A DNA stretch of 10,209 nucleotides from Phycisphaerae bacterium (GCA_022866005.1 JALHTV010000216.1:1-10209), one strand, 5' to 3'; shown: positions 1-6,753, counted from the first letter of the stretch. Translations and numbers: made by a program. The notes: generated from the letters alone by a model not told the origin.

Positions 1-310
1 GGACCACCGGCGTGGCGATCAGGACCAGCAGCCCCAGGGTCATGATCGCGCGCCCGCGAACCTGGCGCAGATCGGCAATCAGCATTGTTACGCTGTAAGG
101 TGGCCTGGCCGCACCGGGCGTCCTCAACTGGGCCAGGGCGCTGCGGTCCGTCAGGTAGTCGGGGTGATGGATCAGCATGGACAGCACGCCGCCGAGCAGA
201 AACACGATGCTGATCGCGACGCCTGTGCGCAGCAGGGCACTGAGGTACTTCTCCATCCGGCGAAGGGGGTTCTCGGCCGTCTGGGGGCTGGCGGAGTCGC
301 CTGGCGTCAT
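1..310 (-). CDS. DUF1634 family membrane protein, 3' end beyond the window
   Basis: An open frame without stops runs from the ATG at 310 to the left edge, giving 103 codons; the C-terminus is missing. A polar N-terminus of about 28 residues is followed by a hydrophobic segment at about 29-47, a polar linker of about 40 residues, and a second hydrophobic segment starting near residue 88 that ends in LLVLIATPVV. The charged stretch RQVRGRAIM just before this segment, and the closing ATPV, resemble the DUF1634 family. DUF1634 genes are commonly found beside TauE/SafE permeases, as here. The ATG overlaps the permease stop codon by 4 bases (ATGA), which indicates one operon and probable translational coupling. 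The function is unknown; a role as a small partner subunit of the permease is inferred from context only. Confidence 0.8.
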   Translation of the reverse strand, partial: MTPGDSASPQTAENPLRRMEKYLSALLRTGVAISIVFLLGGVLSMLIHHPDYLTDRSALAQLRTPGAARPPYSVTMLIADLRQVRGRAIMTLGLLVLIATPVV

Positions 311-1146
311 GGCCTTGCTCCTTTGAGGGCCATCTGGATCGCGACAAGGATGAGGACCGCGCTGAACGCCGCCCGCAAGGCCGAACTTCGCAGTCGGTGC
401 ATCAGGCGAGCGCCCAGCAGCGAGCCGGCCAGAACCCCCAGCGCCGTGGGCCCGGCGATGAAGGGATCCACGTCCCCCCGGGCGAAGTACACCCCCGCGC
501 TGGCCGCCGCCGTCACGCCGATCATGAAGTTGCTGCTCGCCGTGGCGATCTTCATGGGGATCCCCATGACCAGCGTCATCGCGGGCACCTTGATGATCCC
601 GCCTCCGATGCCAAGCAACCCGCTAAGGACCCCCGCGATCCCGCTGAGGGCCAAGCCAAGAGGACTTCGGTTGACCCGGTAGCCGACCTCCTTACCGGTC
701 ATCTGGTCGACATAGGACCCGTGCAACGCCAGAGCATCGGCGAGCGCATCCACTCGAGGTGGATGCGACCGTTCCTTGTCCTGGTGCCGCCACATGGCCA
801 CCGCCGTGTACGTCATCGCAGCCGCGAAGACCAGATAGAGCCATCGGCCGCCCACCACGCCGGCCAGGAACGCGCCGCCCAGCCCTCCAAGGGTTGTGGC
901 CAATTCCAGGAACATCGCCAGGCGGATGTTGACGAGGCGGTCCCTGACGTAGGCGGCCCCCGCGCCGCTGGACGTGGCAATGACCGAGACGATCGATGCC
1001 CCGATCGCGTATCGGATGTCAACCCCCAGCAGCAGCGTCAGGGCGGGGACCACGATGATCCCACCCCCCAGGCCCAGGAGCGACCCCAGCACCCCCGCGC
1101 TGATGGACATCGCAAACGCGGTTAGCATGAACGTGGCCGGGGTCAT
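307..1146 (-). CDS. TauE/SafE family sulfite/anion exporter permease
   Basis: This is a polytopic inner-membrane protein of 279 residues, a usual length for the TauE/SafE family, whose members move sulfite, sulfoacetate and other organosulfur or anionic compounds. The substrate here cannot be read from sequence. The family's two internally repeated halves are clear. Each begins with a glycine motif, GLGGGIIVVP near residues 25-34 and GIGGGIIKVP near 175-186, followed by hydrophobic helices. A polar loop around the middle separates the halves. I chose the ATG at 1146 because the frame upstream to a GTG at 1260 encodes a polar, Cys/Arg-rich stretch unlike the family, and because a promoter-like pair ends 7 bases before this ATG. 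The 5' end overlaps the long nfo frame by 128 bases; the 3' end overlaps the DUF1634 gene by 4 bases. Confidence 0.9.
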   Translation of the reverse strand: MTPATFMLTAFAMSISAGVLGSLLGLGGGIIVVPALTLLLGVDIRYAIGASIVSVIATSSGAGAAYVRDRLVNIRLAMFLELATTLGGLGGAFLAGVVGGRWLYLVFAAAMTYTAVAMWRHQDKERSHPPRVDALADALALHGSYVDQMTGKEVGYRVNRSPLGLALSGIAGVLSGLLGIGGGIIKVPAMTLVMGIPMKIATASSNFMIGVTAAASAGVYFARGDVDPFIAGPTALGVLAGSLLGARLMHRLRSSALRAAFSAVLILVAIQMALKGARP

Positions 1147-2134
1147 GCGGACGACGATAGGGCAACAGCCGTCGAACTGCAAGGCCAGCCGGTGCGGCTG
1201 CTGCTTTCCGCGAAGCCGCGGACGTGTGCTTGGGCAGCGGCAGGCTCTGACATCTGTCACCTATCCGGCGGGTCGCGCCGCGAGGCGGCTTGCGGATCAG
1301 CGAGCGCAGCACGGCGGCATTGACCAGGTCCCACGAGCGGGCGCGCTTGTCGAACCCTTTGGGGGTCTCCAGAATGCCTGGCACGGCCGCGAGGCGCCGG
1401 TCATTGACGAAGCAGGCGAAGCCCTCCCGGCCGATCTTTCCGCGGCCGATGTGAGCGTGGCGGTCCAGGCGGCTGCCCAGCGTGCTGCGGCAGTCGTTCA
1501 GGTGCACGGCCTTAAGCCGGTCCAGGCCGATGACGCGATGGAGCCGGCTCATCGTCTGGTGGTACGTGCACCGGGTGCGGAGGTCGTATCCGGCGGCGAA
1601 GACGTGGCACGTGTCCAGGCACACGCCGAACCGCTCGGGCGGCGTCAGCAGATCGAGAATGGCTGCCAGGTCCTCGAACGCCCCGCCGATGGTGTGGCCC
1701 GCCCCAGAGGTGGTCTCCAGCAGGATGACCGGCCCGGGGTCCGCGGACGCGGCAACGAGCTGATTGAGCGCCTCGGCGATGCGGCGGATGCCCACGCGGC
1801 GGTCGGCGCAGGAGCCGGGGTGGAGGACGTAGTAGTCGATCCCCAGCCGCCGGCAGCGGTCCAGTTCCTCAGCCGTCGCCGCGATGGACCGTTGTCGGAT
1901 CGGCCCCCGGGCGGCCAGGTTCACCAGGTACGAGCCGTGCGCGACAATCGGCCCGATGCCCAGCGTCCGTCGCTTCCGCCGGAACGCCCGAACGGTCTTG
2001 GCCTCCAGCGCCCGGGCGGACCACTGGCGCTGATTGCGGACGAACATCGCCAGGCTGGCAAACCCGTACTCCCGGGCCTGCTCCAGCGCTCGGTCCACGC
2101 CCCCGGCGATGCTCAGGTGGCATCCCAGCAACAT
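1019..2134 (-). CDS. nfo: endonuclease IV (AP endonuclease family 2) with abnormal C-terminal tail
   Basis: Endonuclease IV cleaves DNA 5' of abasic sites and removes 3' blocking groups in base-excision repair, using a three-metal zinc centre in a TIM barrel. All nine expected metal ligands are visible: H66 (AHGSYLVN), H105 (HPGS), E140 (LETTSG), D174 and H177 (LDTCH), H211 (HLND), D224 and H226 (DRHAH) and E256 (ILETPKG). The barrel should end near residue 282, but the frame continues to 371 residues against about 280 for the family. The extra tail is Arg/Pro/Gly-rich, reads out of frame through the start of the TauE gene and looks non-native. Both other frames meet stops at 1263-1261 and 1259-1257, close to the expected end, so a frameshift or late indel near there is possible. 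The start at 2134 puts the catalytic N-terminus (GCHLSIAGG) at residue 4, as in the family. Confidence 0.9.
   Translation of the reverse strand: MLLGCHLSIAGGVDRALEQAREYGFASLAMFVRNQRQWSARALEAKTVRAFRRKRRTLGIGPIVAHGSYLVNLAARGPIRQRSIAATAEELDRCRRLGIDYYVLHPGSCADRRVGIRRIAEALNQLVAASADPGPVILLETTSGAGHTIGGAFEDLAAILDLLTPPERFGVCLDTCHVFAAGYDLRTRCTYHQTMSRLHRVIGLDRLKAVHLNDCRSTLGSRLDRHAHIGRGKIGREGFACFVNDRRLAAVPGILETPKGFDKRARSWDLVNAAVLRSLIRKPPRGATRRIGDRCQSLPLPKHTSAASRKAAAAPAGLAVRRLLPYRRPHDPGHVHANRVCDVHQRGGAGVAPGPGGWDHRGPRPDAAAGG
1154..1182 (-). promoter_or_regulatory. putative promoter of the TauE/DUF1634 operon
   Basis: Read on the minus strand, TTGCAG (1182-1177) is followed after 17 bases by TATCGT (1159-1154), then 7 bases and the permease ATG at 1146. 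Transcription would start at or next to the ATG, giving a leaderless or nearly leaderless mRNA; no Shine-Dalgarno sequence is visible. The site lies inside the extended nfo frame, so the permease operon may be transcribed apart from nfo. It was found by eye and has only moderate consensus matches. Confidence 0.4.
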
Positions 2135-2140
2135 GGCCGG

Positions 2141-2146
2141 ATTCTA
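2141..2146 (-). promoter_or_regulatory. putative -10 element of nfo (leaderless start)
   Basis: On the minus strand TAGAAT (2146-2141) lies exactly 6 bases before the nfo ATG at 2134, so the predicted transcription start falls on the ATG. No Shine-Dalgarno sequence precedes the ATG, and no convincing -35 hexamer is seen 16-18 bases further upstream. The spacing is the same as that of the larB -10 element. Confidence 0.35.
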
Positions 2147-2179
2147 CAGGCGACCAGGGGCGGGCGGCACGCGGCGGCT

Positions 2180-2207
2180 TTGCACGGTCGGGTGCGGTCG
2201 CTATGAT
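2180..2207 (+). promoter_or_regulatory. putative sigma70-type promoter of the archease-rtcB operon
   Basis: TTGCAC (2180-2185) and TATGAT (2202-2207) are separated by 16 bases in the 100-base region between the divergent nfo and archease genes. The -10 matches the consensus at 5 of 6 positions. Transcription would begin near 2214, leaving a leader of about 20 bases. Confidence 0.45.
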
Positions 2208-2234
2208 GACTGCGGAGCGGACACCGCCCCATCC

Positions 2235-2654
2235 ATGGCCAAGAGCTTCGAATTGATCGACCATGCAGCCGACATCGGCATCCAGGCCCGGGCCGACACG
2301 CTGGCAGAGCTGCTGGAGGCTCTGGTTGAGGGCCTGGTCGAGGTCATCTGCCCGCGAGCGGCGGTCAGCCCGCACGACACCCGCTCCGTGGCTGTCCAGG
2401 CCGAGGACGCCGAGGCGACGACCGTGGAATTTCTCAACGCAGTCCTGCGGGTGATCCAGGCGGAGCACTTCATGGTCGCCGGCGTCGCGGTTGCCCAGGC
2501 GTCGGCGACGGCGGTGTCGGCGGAGCTGGCGGGTGAGCCGTACGATCCGGCCAAGCACGAGATCGAGCACGAGGTCAAGGCGGCGACCTATCATGAGGTG
2601 AAGGTCGCCCGCGAAGGCGGTCGCTGGTTCGGGCGGGTGATCTGCGACCTATGA
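2235..2654 (+). CDS. archease, RtcB cofactor
   Basis: Archease promotes multiple turnover of the RNA ligase RtcB by helping to form the RtcB-GMP intermediate, and it widens nucleotide use. The 139-residue product has the usual family length and pattern. The N-terminal FELIDHAADIGIQARA carries the conserved Asp (D13). The C-terminal part has YDPAKHEIEHEVKAATYHEV with the conserved Lys (K115), and the protein ends in ICDL with the terminal Asp (D138). I chose the ATG at 2235 because the homologous region begins four residues later, and the longer frame upstream runs through the promoter region and is not family-like. The nearest GGAG is about 17 bases upstream, too far for a standard ribosome binding site. 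rtcB follows 50 bases downstream, an arrangement that recurs in archaea and bacteria and strongly supports the call. Confidence 0.93.
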   Translation: MAKSFELIDHAADIGIQARADTLAELLEALVEGLVEVICPRAAVSPHDTRSVAVQAEDAEATTVEFLNAVLRVIQAEHFMVAGVAVAQASATAVSAELAGEPYDPAKHEIEHEVKAATYHEVKVAREGGRWFGRVICDL

Positions 2655-2704
2655 CGGACTGATGACGAGAACCCCGCGCGGGGGATGGGCTTGCGAGGTG
2701 CACC

Positions 2705-4165
2705 ATGGCTAAGACATTTGACGGCCCCATCGAGCAGATCGACGCCTATCGCTGGCGCCTCCCCCGAAGCTGGCGCTCGGACATGCGCGTGGACGGGGTC
2801 ATCTACGCCACCCAGAAGCTTCTGGATGAGGCCCTCACCGGCGGCGGCTGCGACCAGGTGGCCAACGTGGCGACGCTGCCGGGCATCGTCTCGGCGTCGC
2901 TCGCGATGCCGGACATCCACTGGGGGTACGGCTTCCCCATCGGCGGGGTAGCCGCGACCGACGTGGAGCAGGGCGGCGTGATCTCCCCGGGCGGGGTGGG
3001 CTATGACATCAACTGCGGCGTGCGCCTGCTCCGCAGCGACCTGGACGCCAAGGACGTCCGACCCCGATTGAAGGCGCTGGTGGACCAGCTCTTCCGCGAC
3101 GTGCCGGCGGGCGTGGGCGTGGGCGGGCCGGTCCAGCTCTCGCGCGGCGAGACGACCAAGATCCTGGAGGGCGGCTCGCGGTACCTCGCGGGCCGCGGGC
3201 TGGCCAGCCAGGAGGACATTGCCGCGACGGAGTCCGGCGGCTGCCTGGAGGGGGCCGACGCCGAGGCCGTGTCCAAAGAGGCCTATCACCGCGGGTCGGA
3301 TCAGTGCGGGACGCTGGGCAGCGGCAACCACTTTACGGAGGTGCAGGTGGTGGATGAGGTCTTCGATCGCGCCGCGGCGGAGGTGCTGGGCCTATGCGAG
3401 GGTAAGGTCACGGTGATGATCCACTGCGGCAGCCGGGGCCTGGGGCACCAGGTCTGCGACGACGCCATCCGGGACCTGCGCAGTGCCCCGGCACGATACG
3501 GCATCCAGTTGCCGGACCGCCAGTTAGTCTGCGCCCCGGTGAACAGCCCCGAAGGCTGGCGATACCTGGGCGCCATGCGGGCCGCGGCGAACTTCGCCTG
3601 GGCCAACCGTCAGCTCCTGGCGAACCTGATCCGCGCGACCCTGGCGCGCTTCTTCGGGCAGTCGGAGCAGTCTCTGGGGCTGCGGCAGGTCTACGATGTG
3701 GCGCACAACGTGGCCAAGATCGAGACCCACGTGGTGGACGGCAAGCCCCGCACGCTCTGCGTGCATCGCAAAGGCGCCACGCGGGCGTTTCCCCCGGGGC
3801 ACGGCGAGCTGGCCGCCGCGTACCGCGACATCGGTCAGCCGGTGCTGATCCCCGGGGACATGGGCCGGGCCAGCTACGTTCTGGCCGGGGCGACGACGGC
3901 GATGGAGCAGACCTTCGGCAGCACCTGCCACGGGGCCGGGAGAGTCCTCAGCCGCCATGCGGCCATCGCCCGTGCCCGCGGGCGGCGGATCGATCAGGAA
4001 CTAGCCTCGGTCGGCGTGATCGCCCGCGCCCGCAGCCGCGAGGGTCTGGCCGAGGAGCAGCCCGAGGCCTACAAGGACGTCGAGGCCGTCGTCGAGTGCG
4101 TCCACCAGGCTGGGCTGTCGCGCAAGGTCGCGCGCCTGCGGCCGATGGGGGTCATCAAGGGGTAA
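2705..4165 (+). CDS. rtcB: RNA-splicing ligase RtcB (long form)
   Basis: RtcB joins RNA 2',3'-cyclic phosphate or 3'-phosphate ends to 5'-OH ends using GTP and Mn2+. It works in tRNA splicing in archaea and metazoa and in RNA repair in bacteria. The 486-residue product matches the long form known from Pyrococcus. Metal and catalytic residues are present: D101 and C104 (GGVGYDINCGVR), H209 (GTLGSGNHF), H240 (HCGSRGLGH), H334 (DVAHNVAK) and H409 (STCHGAGR). The last corresponds to the His that is guanylylated. VHRKGATRAFPPG and IPGDMGRASYVL are also conserved. A GAGGTG Shine-Dalgarno sequence at 2695-2700 sits 4 bases before the ATG. The gene lies 50 bases after archease, and the two probably share a transcript from the promoter near 2180-2207. 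No key residue is missing. Confidence 0.97.
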   Translation: MAKTFDGPIEQIDAYRWRLPRSWRSDMRVDGVIYATQKLLDEALTGGGCDQVANVATLPGIVSASLAMPDIHWGYGFPIGGVAATDVEQGGVISPGGVGYDINCGVRLLRSDLDAKDVRPRLKALVDQLFRDVPAGVGVGGPVQLSRGETTKILEGGSRYLAGRGLASQEDIAATESGGCLEGADAEAVSKEAYHRGSDQCGTLGSGNHFTEVQVVDEVFDRAAAEVLGLCEGKVTVMIHCGSRGLGHQVCDDAIRDLRSAPARYGIQLPDRQLVCAPVNSPEGWRYLGAMRAAANFAWANRQLLANLIRATLARFFGQSEQSLGLRQVYDVAHNVAKIETHVVDGKPRTLCVHRKGATRAFPPGHGELAAAYRDIGQPVLIPGDMGRASYVLAGATTAMEQTFGSTCHGAGRVLSRHAAIARARGRRIDQELASVGVIARARSREGLAEEQPEAYKDVEAVVECVHQAGLSRKVARLRPMGVIKG

Positions 4166-4204
4166 GCGGCTCCGGCCGCCGCGGGGCGCGGCAGTCCCTG
4201 ACGC

Positions 4205-4232
4205 TTGCAAAAGGGGGGCGTCGGTTTATACT
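4205..4232 (+). promoter_or_regulatory. putative promoter of the SurA/PpiD-like gene
   Basis: TTGCAA (4205-4210) and TATACT (4227-4232) are separated by 16 bases in the gap between rtcB and the next gene. Transcription would begin near 4239, giving a leader of about 60 bases with a Shine-Dalgarno sequence before the ATG at 4298. The -35 hexamer resembles that of the archease promoter (TTGCAC) and has the same spacer. Confidence 0.45.
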
Positions 4233-4297
4233 AATCCATCTCGTTTCCACCGGCCGATGCGACCTGTCAGTAGACATCCGTAGCGTCGAGGAACCCC

Positions 4298-6571
4298 ATG
4301 GCACTGCAATTCTTCCGCCGCCGACAGAAGATGGTCATCTTCATCATGGTGATCTTGATGGTGAGCTTCCTGATCGGCGGGTACGGTCTGTCGGGCAGCT
4401 TCCGCAAGGACCAGGGAGGGCAGACCCTGGGTGTCTCGAAGTTCGGAAAGGTCACGCTGGCGGACCTGGTCGCCGCCAGCAACGACCTGAACCTCCTGGG
4501 TGTGCTGAACCAGGCCGTCCGCGACTTGGACTATGGCGCCGTGATCGCCAACAGAGAGAACGCCGCCCTGGCCTACGCGCTGCTCCAGAAGGAGGCCAAG
4601 AGGTCCCCCGTCGTGGTGACCGAGGAGTCCGTCGATATGTACCTTCAGTTGCGGGGCCTGGACGGAGCACGACTGGACAGCCTGCTGGACGAGTTGCGCA
4701 CGAGGATGCCGGGCCTGAACCAGAGGCGCCTTCGAGAAACCGAGGGAAGGTGGATTCGGGTCGCCACGTTGTTCTACCGCTCGTCGTTTGCCGTGGGGTG
4801 TCCCGCGCGCTATGGAGCCGCCGGCTCGGAACAGCAGATGCGGCATCTCTACCGCGACCTGATGGAGAGGATCGACCTTCGCGTCGCCGTGGTCAAAGCC
4901 GCTGACTACCTCCGTGACGCCCCTGAGCCCAACGCGCAGGAGATCCAAGCACACTTCGAGACCTATCGCACCGAGCCTCCAGGCCGCACCGGCGAGCAGA
5001 ACCCCTTTGGCTTCGGCTATGTCCAGCCCGATCAGGCGAGGGTCCGCTACTTGCTCATCCGCCAGGATGTGGTCCAGCGGGTGGCCCGACCCAGCGAAGA
5101 GGAGGTGCGTGCCCACTACATCCGCCACCGAGACAGGTACGTCAAAGCCGTCCCCGCGAGCGACCCGTCGGCTGCGAGGAGTTCCGCACCGGCGGGCGAG
5201 CCGATGACCTTCTCCGAGGCCAAGGCGCTCATCGTCGAGGAGCTGTCCGGCGCGGCCGTTCGCACCGTGATGGACGAACTGGTGGCCCAGGTGACGGCCC
5301 TGATGGACCAATACGCCACCGCGGACCGCGGCACCATCGGGGACGCGTACGCGTATGCCCTGTGGCGGATAACCGCCCCGGCCGAGCCGGTTTTGGCCAG
5401 GGAGCTGAGCGACCTGAATCTTCGCGCGGTGCCGCTGGAAAGCGCCGTCGCCGCCCTGGCCGAGAAGGCGGGCCTGGCGGCCATCGCCTTCCCCTGGGGG
5501 CGCCTGGGGCAGCGGGTTCTGGAGCCGAACGTCAAAGTGACCCTCAAGGCCGCACGCATGAGCCTTGGCGAGGCCCTGGAGTCGATCTGCGCCCAGGTGA
5601 AGTGGCCCAAGCTCTCCTGGGCGATGCTTCGGCCGATTCCGGGGGTGCTGTTCTCGGTGGGTGACGGCGAGGGTGTGGACTTCTTCCCGGTCCTGGTCCG
5701 CGACACAGAGCCGATGGACCTGGAACAGATGAGCGCGGACGAAGTCCTGGGCTACAGCCGAACCTCTGCTGACGAGCCGCTGATCCAGATCGTGTTTACC
5801 TCCCAGGCCTTCCGGCCGGGTGCCCGGGGCAGCACGATGAAACTGGGAGACGACGGGCCGCGCATGGTGGTCACCGGCCCGCGCCCGGGGAGGCTGCTGT
5901 GGCGGCTGGTCGGCGCCGAACCGGCCCACGCGCCGCAGCGCCTCGATGACGTGCCCGGCCTGGCCAAGCAGGTCGCCCAGGACCTCCGGACCCGCGCGGC
6001 CTATGAGCGGGCGCTGGAGGAGGCCCGGCGCCTTCAGGAACGGGCTTCGAAGGTCGGCTTGGCTGCGGCTGCAAAGAGGGCGGGCCTGAAGGCGCTCGAA
6101 ACCGGCCTATTCGCCCGCAAGATGGAAGTCCATCTTCTGCGAGAGTATGAGGCCATGGCCAGGATGACCGGGCGAGGCGTGAGCCTCGCGGAGCTGGCCC
6201 TCCAAGCGCCCGTCATCTATCCGCTGGCGCGTGTCGAGGGCCTGGAACTGGGCACAGAGGAGCAGAGGCAGCTCTTCGTGGATGCTGCGTTCGCCCTGGT
6301 TCCCCAGAACATCGAGCCGCCGTTTCCCACCTCGCCCCCCGCGACGGGCCTGGTGCCGCTGCCATTCCTGCGCGAGGTTCTGGTGATGGAGCGCATCGGC
6401 TACGAGCCGCCGGTGGCGAGTGAATACGAGCGGACCAAGCGCATCCTGGCGGCCCAACTGGAGACGACCAGCCTGTGGCGCAGCCGGATGGTCTGGTTTG
6501 CGATTCCCAACATCGCCCAGCGGGTGCAGTTTGCACCGCAGCAGGCGCCCCAGGCGGCGGCGACGCCCTAG
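4298..6571 (+). CDS. membrane-anchored SurA/PpiD-like periplasmic chaperone with STN-like domain
   Basis: The 757-residue product has a short basic N-terminus (FRRRQK) and one hydrophobic helix at about residues 12-32, as in PpiD: a type II anchor with the bulk outside the cytoplasm. About residues 215-330 resemble the SurA/PpiD chaperone region, with the repeated theme (N/S)xxEIxAHFxxY and FGYVQPDQARVRYLLI, then EEEVRAHYIRHRDRY. Residues about 370-454 read like a secretin/TonB short N-terminal (STN) domain: LNLRAVPLESAVAALAEKAG, then KVTLKAARMSLGEALESICAQ, then GVLFSVG. About 545-610 return to a PpiD-like C-terminal pattern (DVPGLAKQVAQDL, ERALEEARRL, LETGLFAR), with the tail at about 700-757. 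No parvulin core with catalytic residues is recognised, so a chaperone role is more likely than prolyl isomerase activity. The Shine-Dalgarno GAGGA (4288-4292) fixes the start. The gene stands alone behind its own putative promoter. The domain calls are by eye. Confidence 0.72.
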   Translation: MALQFFRRRQKMVIFIMVILMVSFLIGGYGLSGSFRKDQGGQTLGVSKFGKVTLADLVAASNDLNLLGVLNQAVRDLDYGAVIANRENAALAYALLQKEAKRSPVVVTEESVDMYLQLRGLDGARLDSLLDELRTRMPGLNQRRLRETEGRWIRVATLFYRSSFAVGCPARYGAAGSEQQMRHLYRDLMERIDLRVAVVKAADYLRDAPEPNAQEIQAHFETYRTEPPGRTGEQNPFGFGYVQPDQARVRYLLIRQDVVQRVARPSEEEVRAHYIRHRDRYVKAVPASDPSAARSSAPAGEPMTFSEAKALIVEELSGAAVRTVMDELVAQVTALMDQYATADRGTIGDAYAYALWRITAPAEPVLARELSDLNLRAVPLESAVAALAEKAGLAAIAFPWGRLGQRVLEPNVKVTLKAARMSLGEALESICAQVKWPKLSWAMLRPIPGVLFSVGDGEGVDFFPVLVRDTEPMDLEQMSADEVLGYSRTSADEPLIQIVFTSQAFRPGARGSTMKLGDDGPRMVVTGPRPGRLLWRLVGAEPAHAPQRLDDVPGLAKQVAQDLRTRAAYERALEEARRLQERASKVGLAAAAKRAGLKALETGLFARKMEVHLLREYEAMARMTGRGVSLAELALQAPVIYPLARVEGLELGTEEQRQLFVDAAFALVPQNIEPPFPTSPPATGLVPLPFLREVLVMERIGYEPPVASEYERTKRILAAQLETTSLWRSRMVWFAIPNIAQRVQFAPQQAPQAAATP

Positions 6572-6586
6572 CGCGGGGCGAAAGGC

Positions 6587-6614
6587 TTGACAGCCGCACC
6601 GAGGCGGCTAGAGT
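6587..6614 (+). promoter_or_regulatory. putative promoter of tRNA-Phe with inverted repeat in the spacer
   Basis: A consensus -35 TTGACA (6587-6592) and TAGAGT (6609-6614) are separated by 16 bases. The spacer is almost filled by a perfect 6-base inverted repeat, AGCCGC (6592-6597) and GCGGCT (6604-6609), with a 6-base loop. It may be chance, an operator, or a weak hairpin ending the upstream gene, whose stop is at 6571. Confidence 0.45.
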
Positions 6615-6646
6615 GGCTGTTGCGGATCGGTTGACACCGCTCGGCG
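6587..6646 (+). repeat. two imperfect direct copies of a TTGACA-CCGC-GGCG motif
   Basis: Copy one covers 6587-6606 and copy two 6631-6646. Each has TTGACA, then CCGC, then GGCG, with small differences in spacing; the copies start 44 bases apart. Only the first has a plausible -10 hexamer. The second lies in the tRNA leader and is followed by a 12-base palindrome (6646-6657). Confidence 0.4.
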
Positions 6647-6680
6647 CCCGCGCGGGCTTCTCCGCGGTGCCGCGGCCTGC

Positions 6681-6753
6681 GGGCAGGTAGCTCAGCCGGT
6701 AGAGCACGTGACTGAAAATCACGGTGTCGGCGGTTCAACTCCGCCCCTGCCCA
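6681..6753 (+). tRNA. tRNA-Phe (anticodon GAA)
   Basis: The full cloverleaf can be drawn. The acceptor stem pairs GGGCAGG (6681-6687) with CCTGCCC (6746-6752), with discriminator A6753. The D stem pairs GCTC with GAGC. The anticodon stem pairs CGTGA (6707-6711) with TCACG (6719-6723) around loop CTGAAAA, giving anticodon GAA at 6714-6716. The variable loop GTGTC is that of typical bacterial tRNA-Phe. The T stem pairs GGCGG with CCGCC around TTCAACT. All stems pair perfectly. The 3' CCA is not encoded, so it must be added by a nucleotidyltransferase. Confidence 0.97.

Noticed and set aside
1147..1260. N-terminal extension of the permease from GTG 1260
   Set aside because: The 38 extra residues are polar and Cys/Arg-rich, unlike the family, and cover the putative promoter; the ATG at 1146 begins directly before the first membrane helix.
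4166..4179. Short inverted repeat GCGGC-TCCG-GCCGC after rtcB as a terminator
   Set aside because: The stem is only 5 bases, no T tract follows, and such repeats are common at this GC content.
4226..5929. 567-codon open frame on the minus strand opposite the SurA/PpiD-like gene
   Set aside because: Its composition is Gly/Arg/His/Gln-rich without domains, and it lies opposite a gene with a ribosome binding site and recognisable segments; long antisense frames are expected in GC-rich coding DNA.
6631..6661. Second TTGACA (6631-6636) as the tRNA promoter
   Set aside because: No TANNNT-like -10 occurs 15-18 bases downstream; the first copy at 6587 has one.
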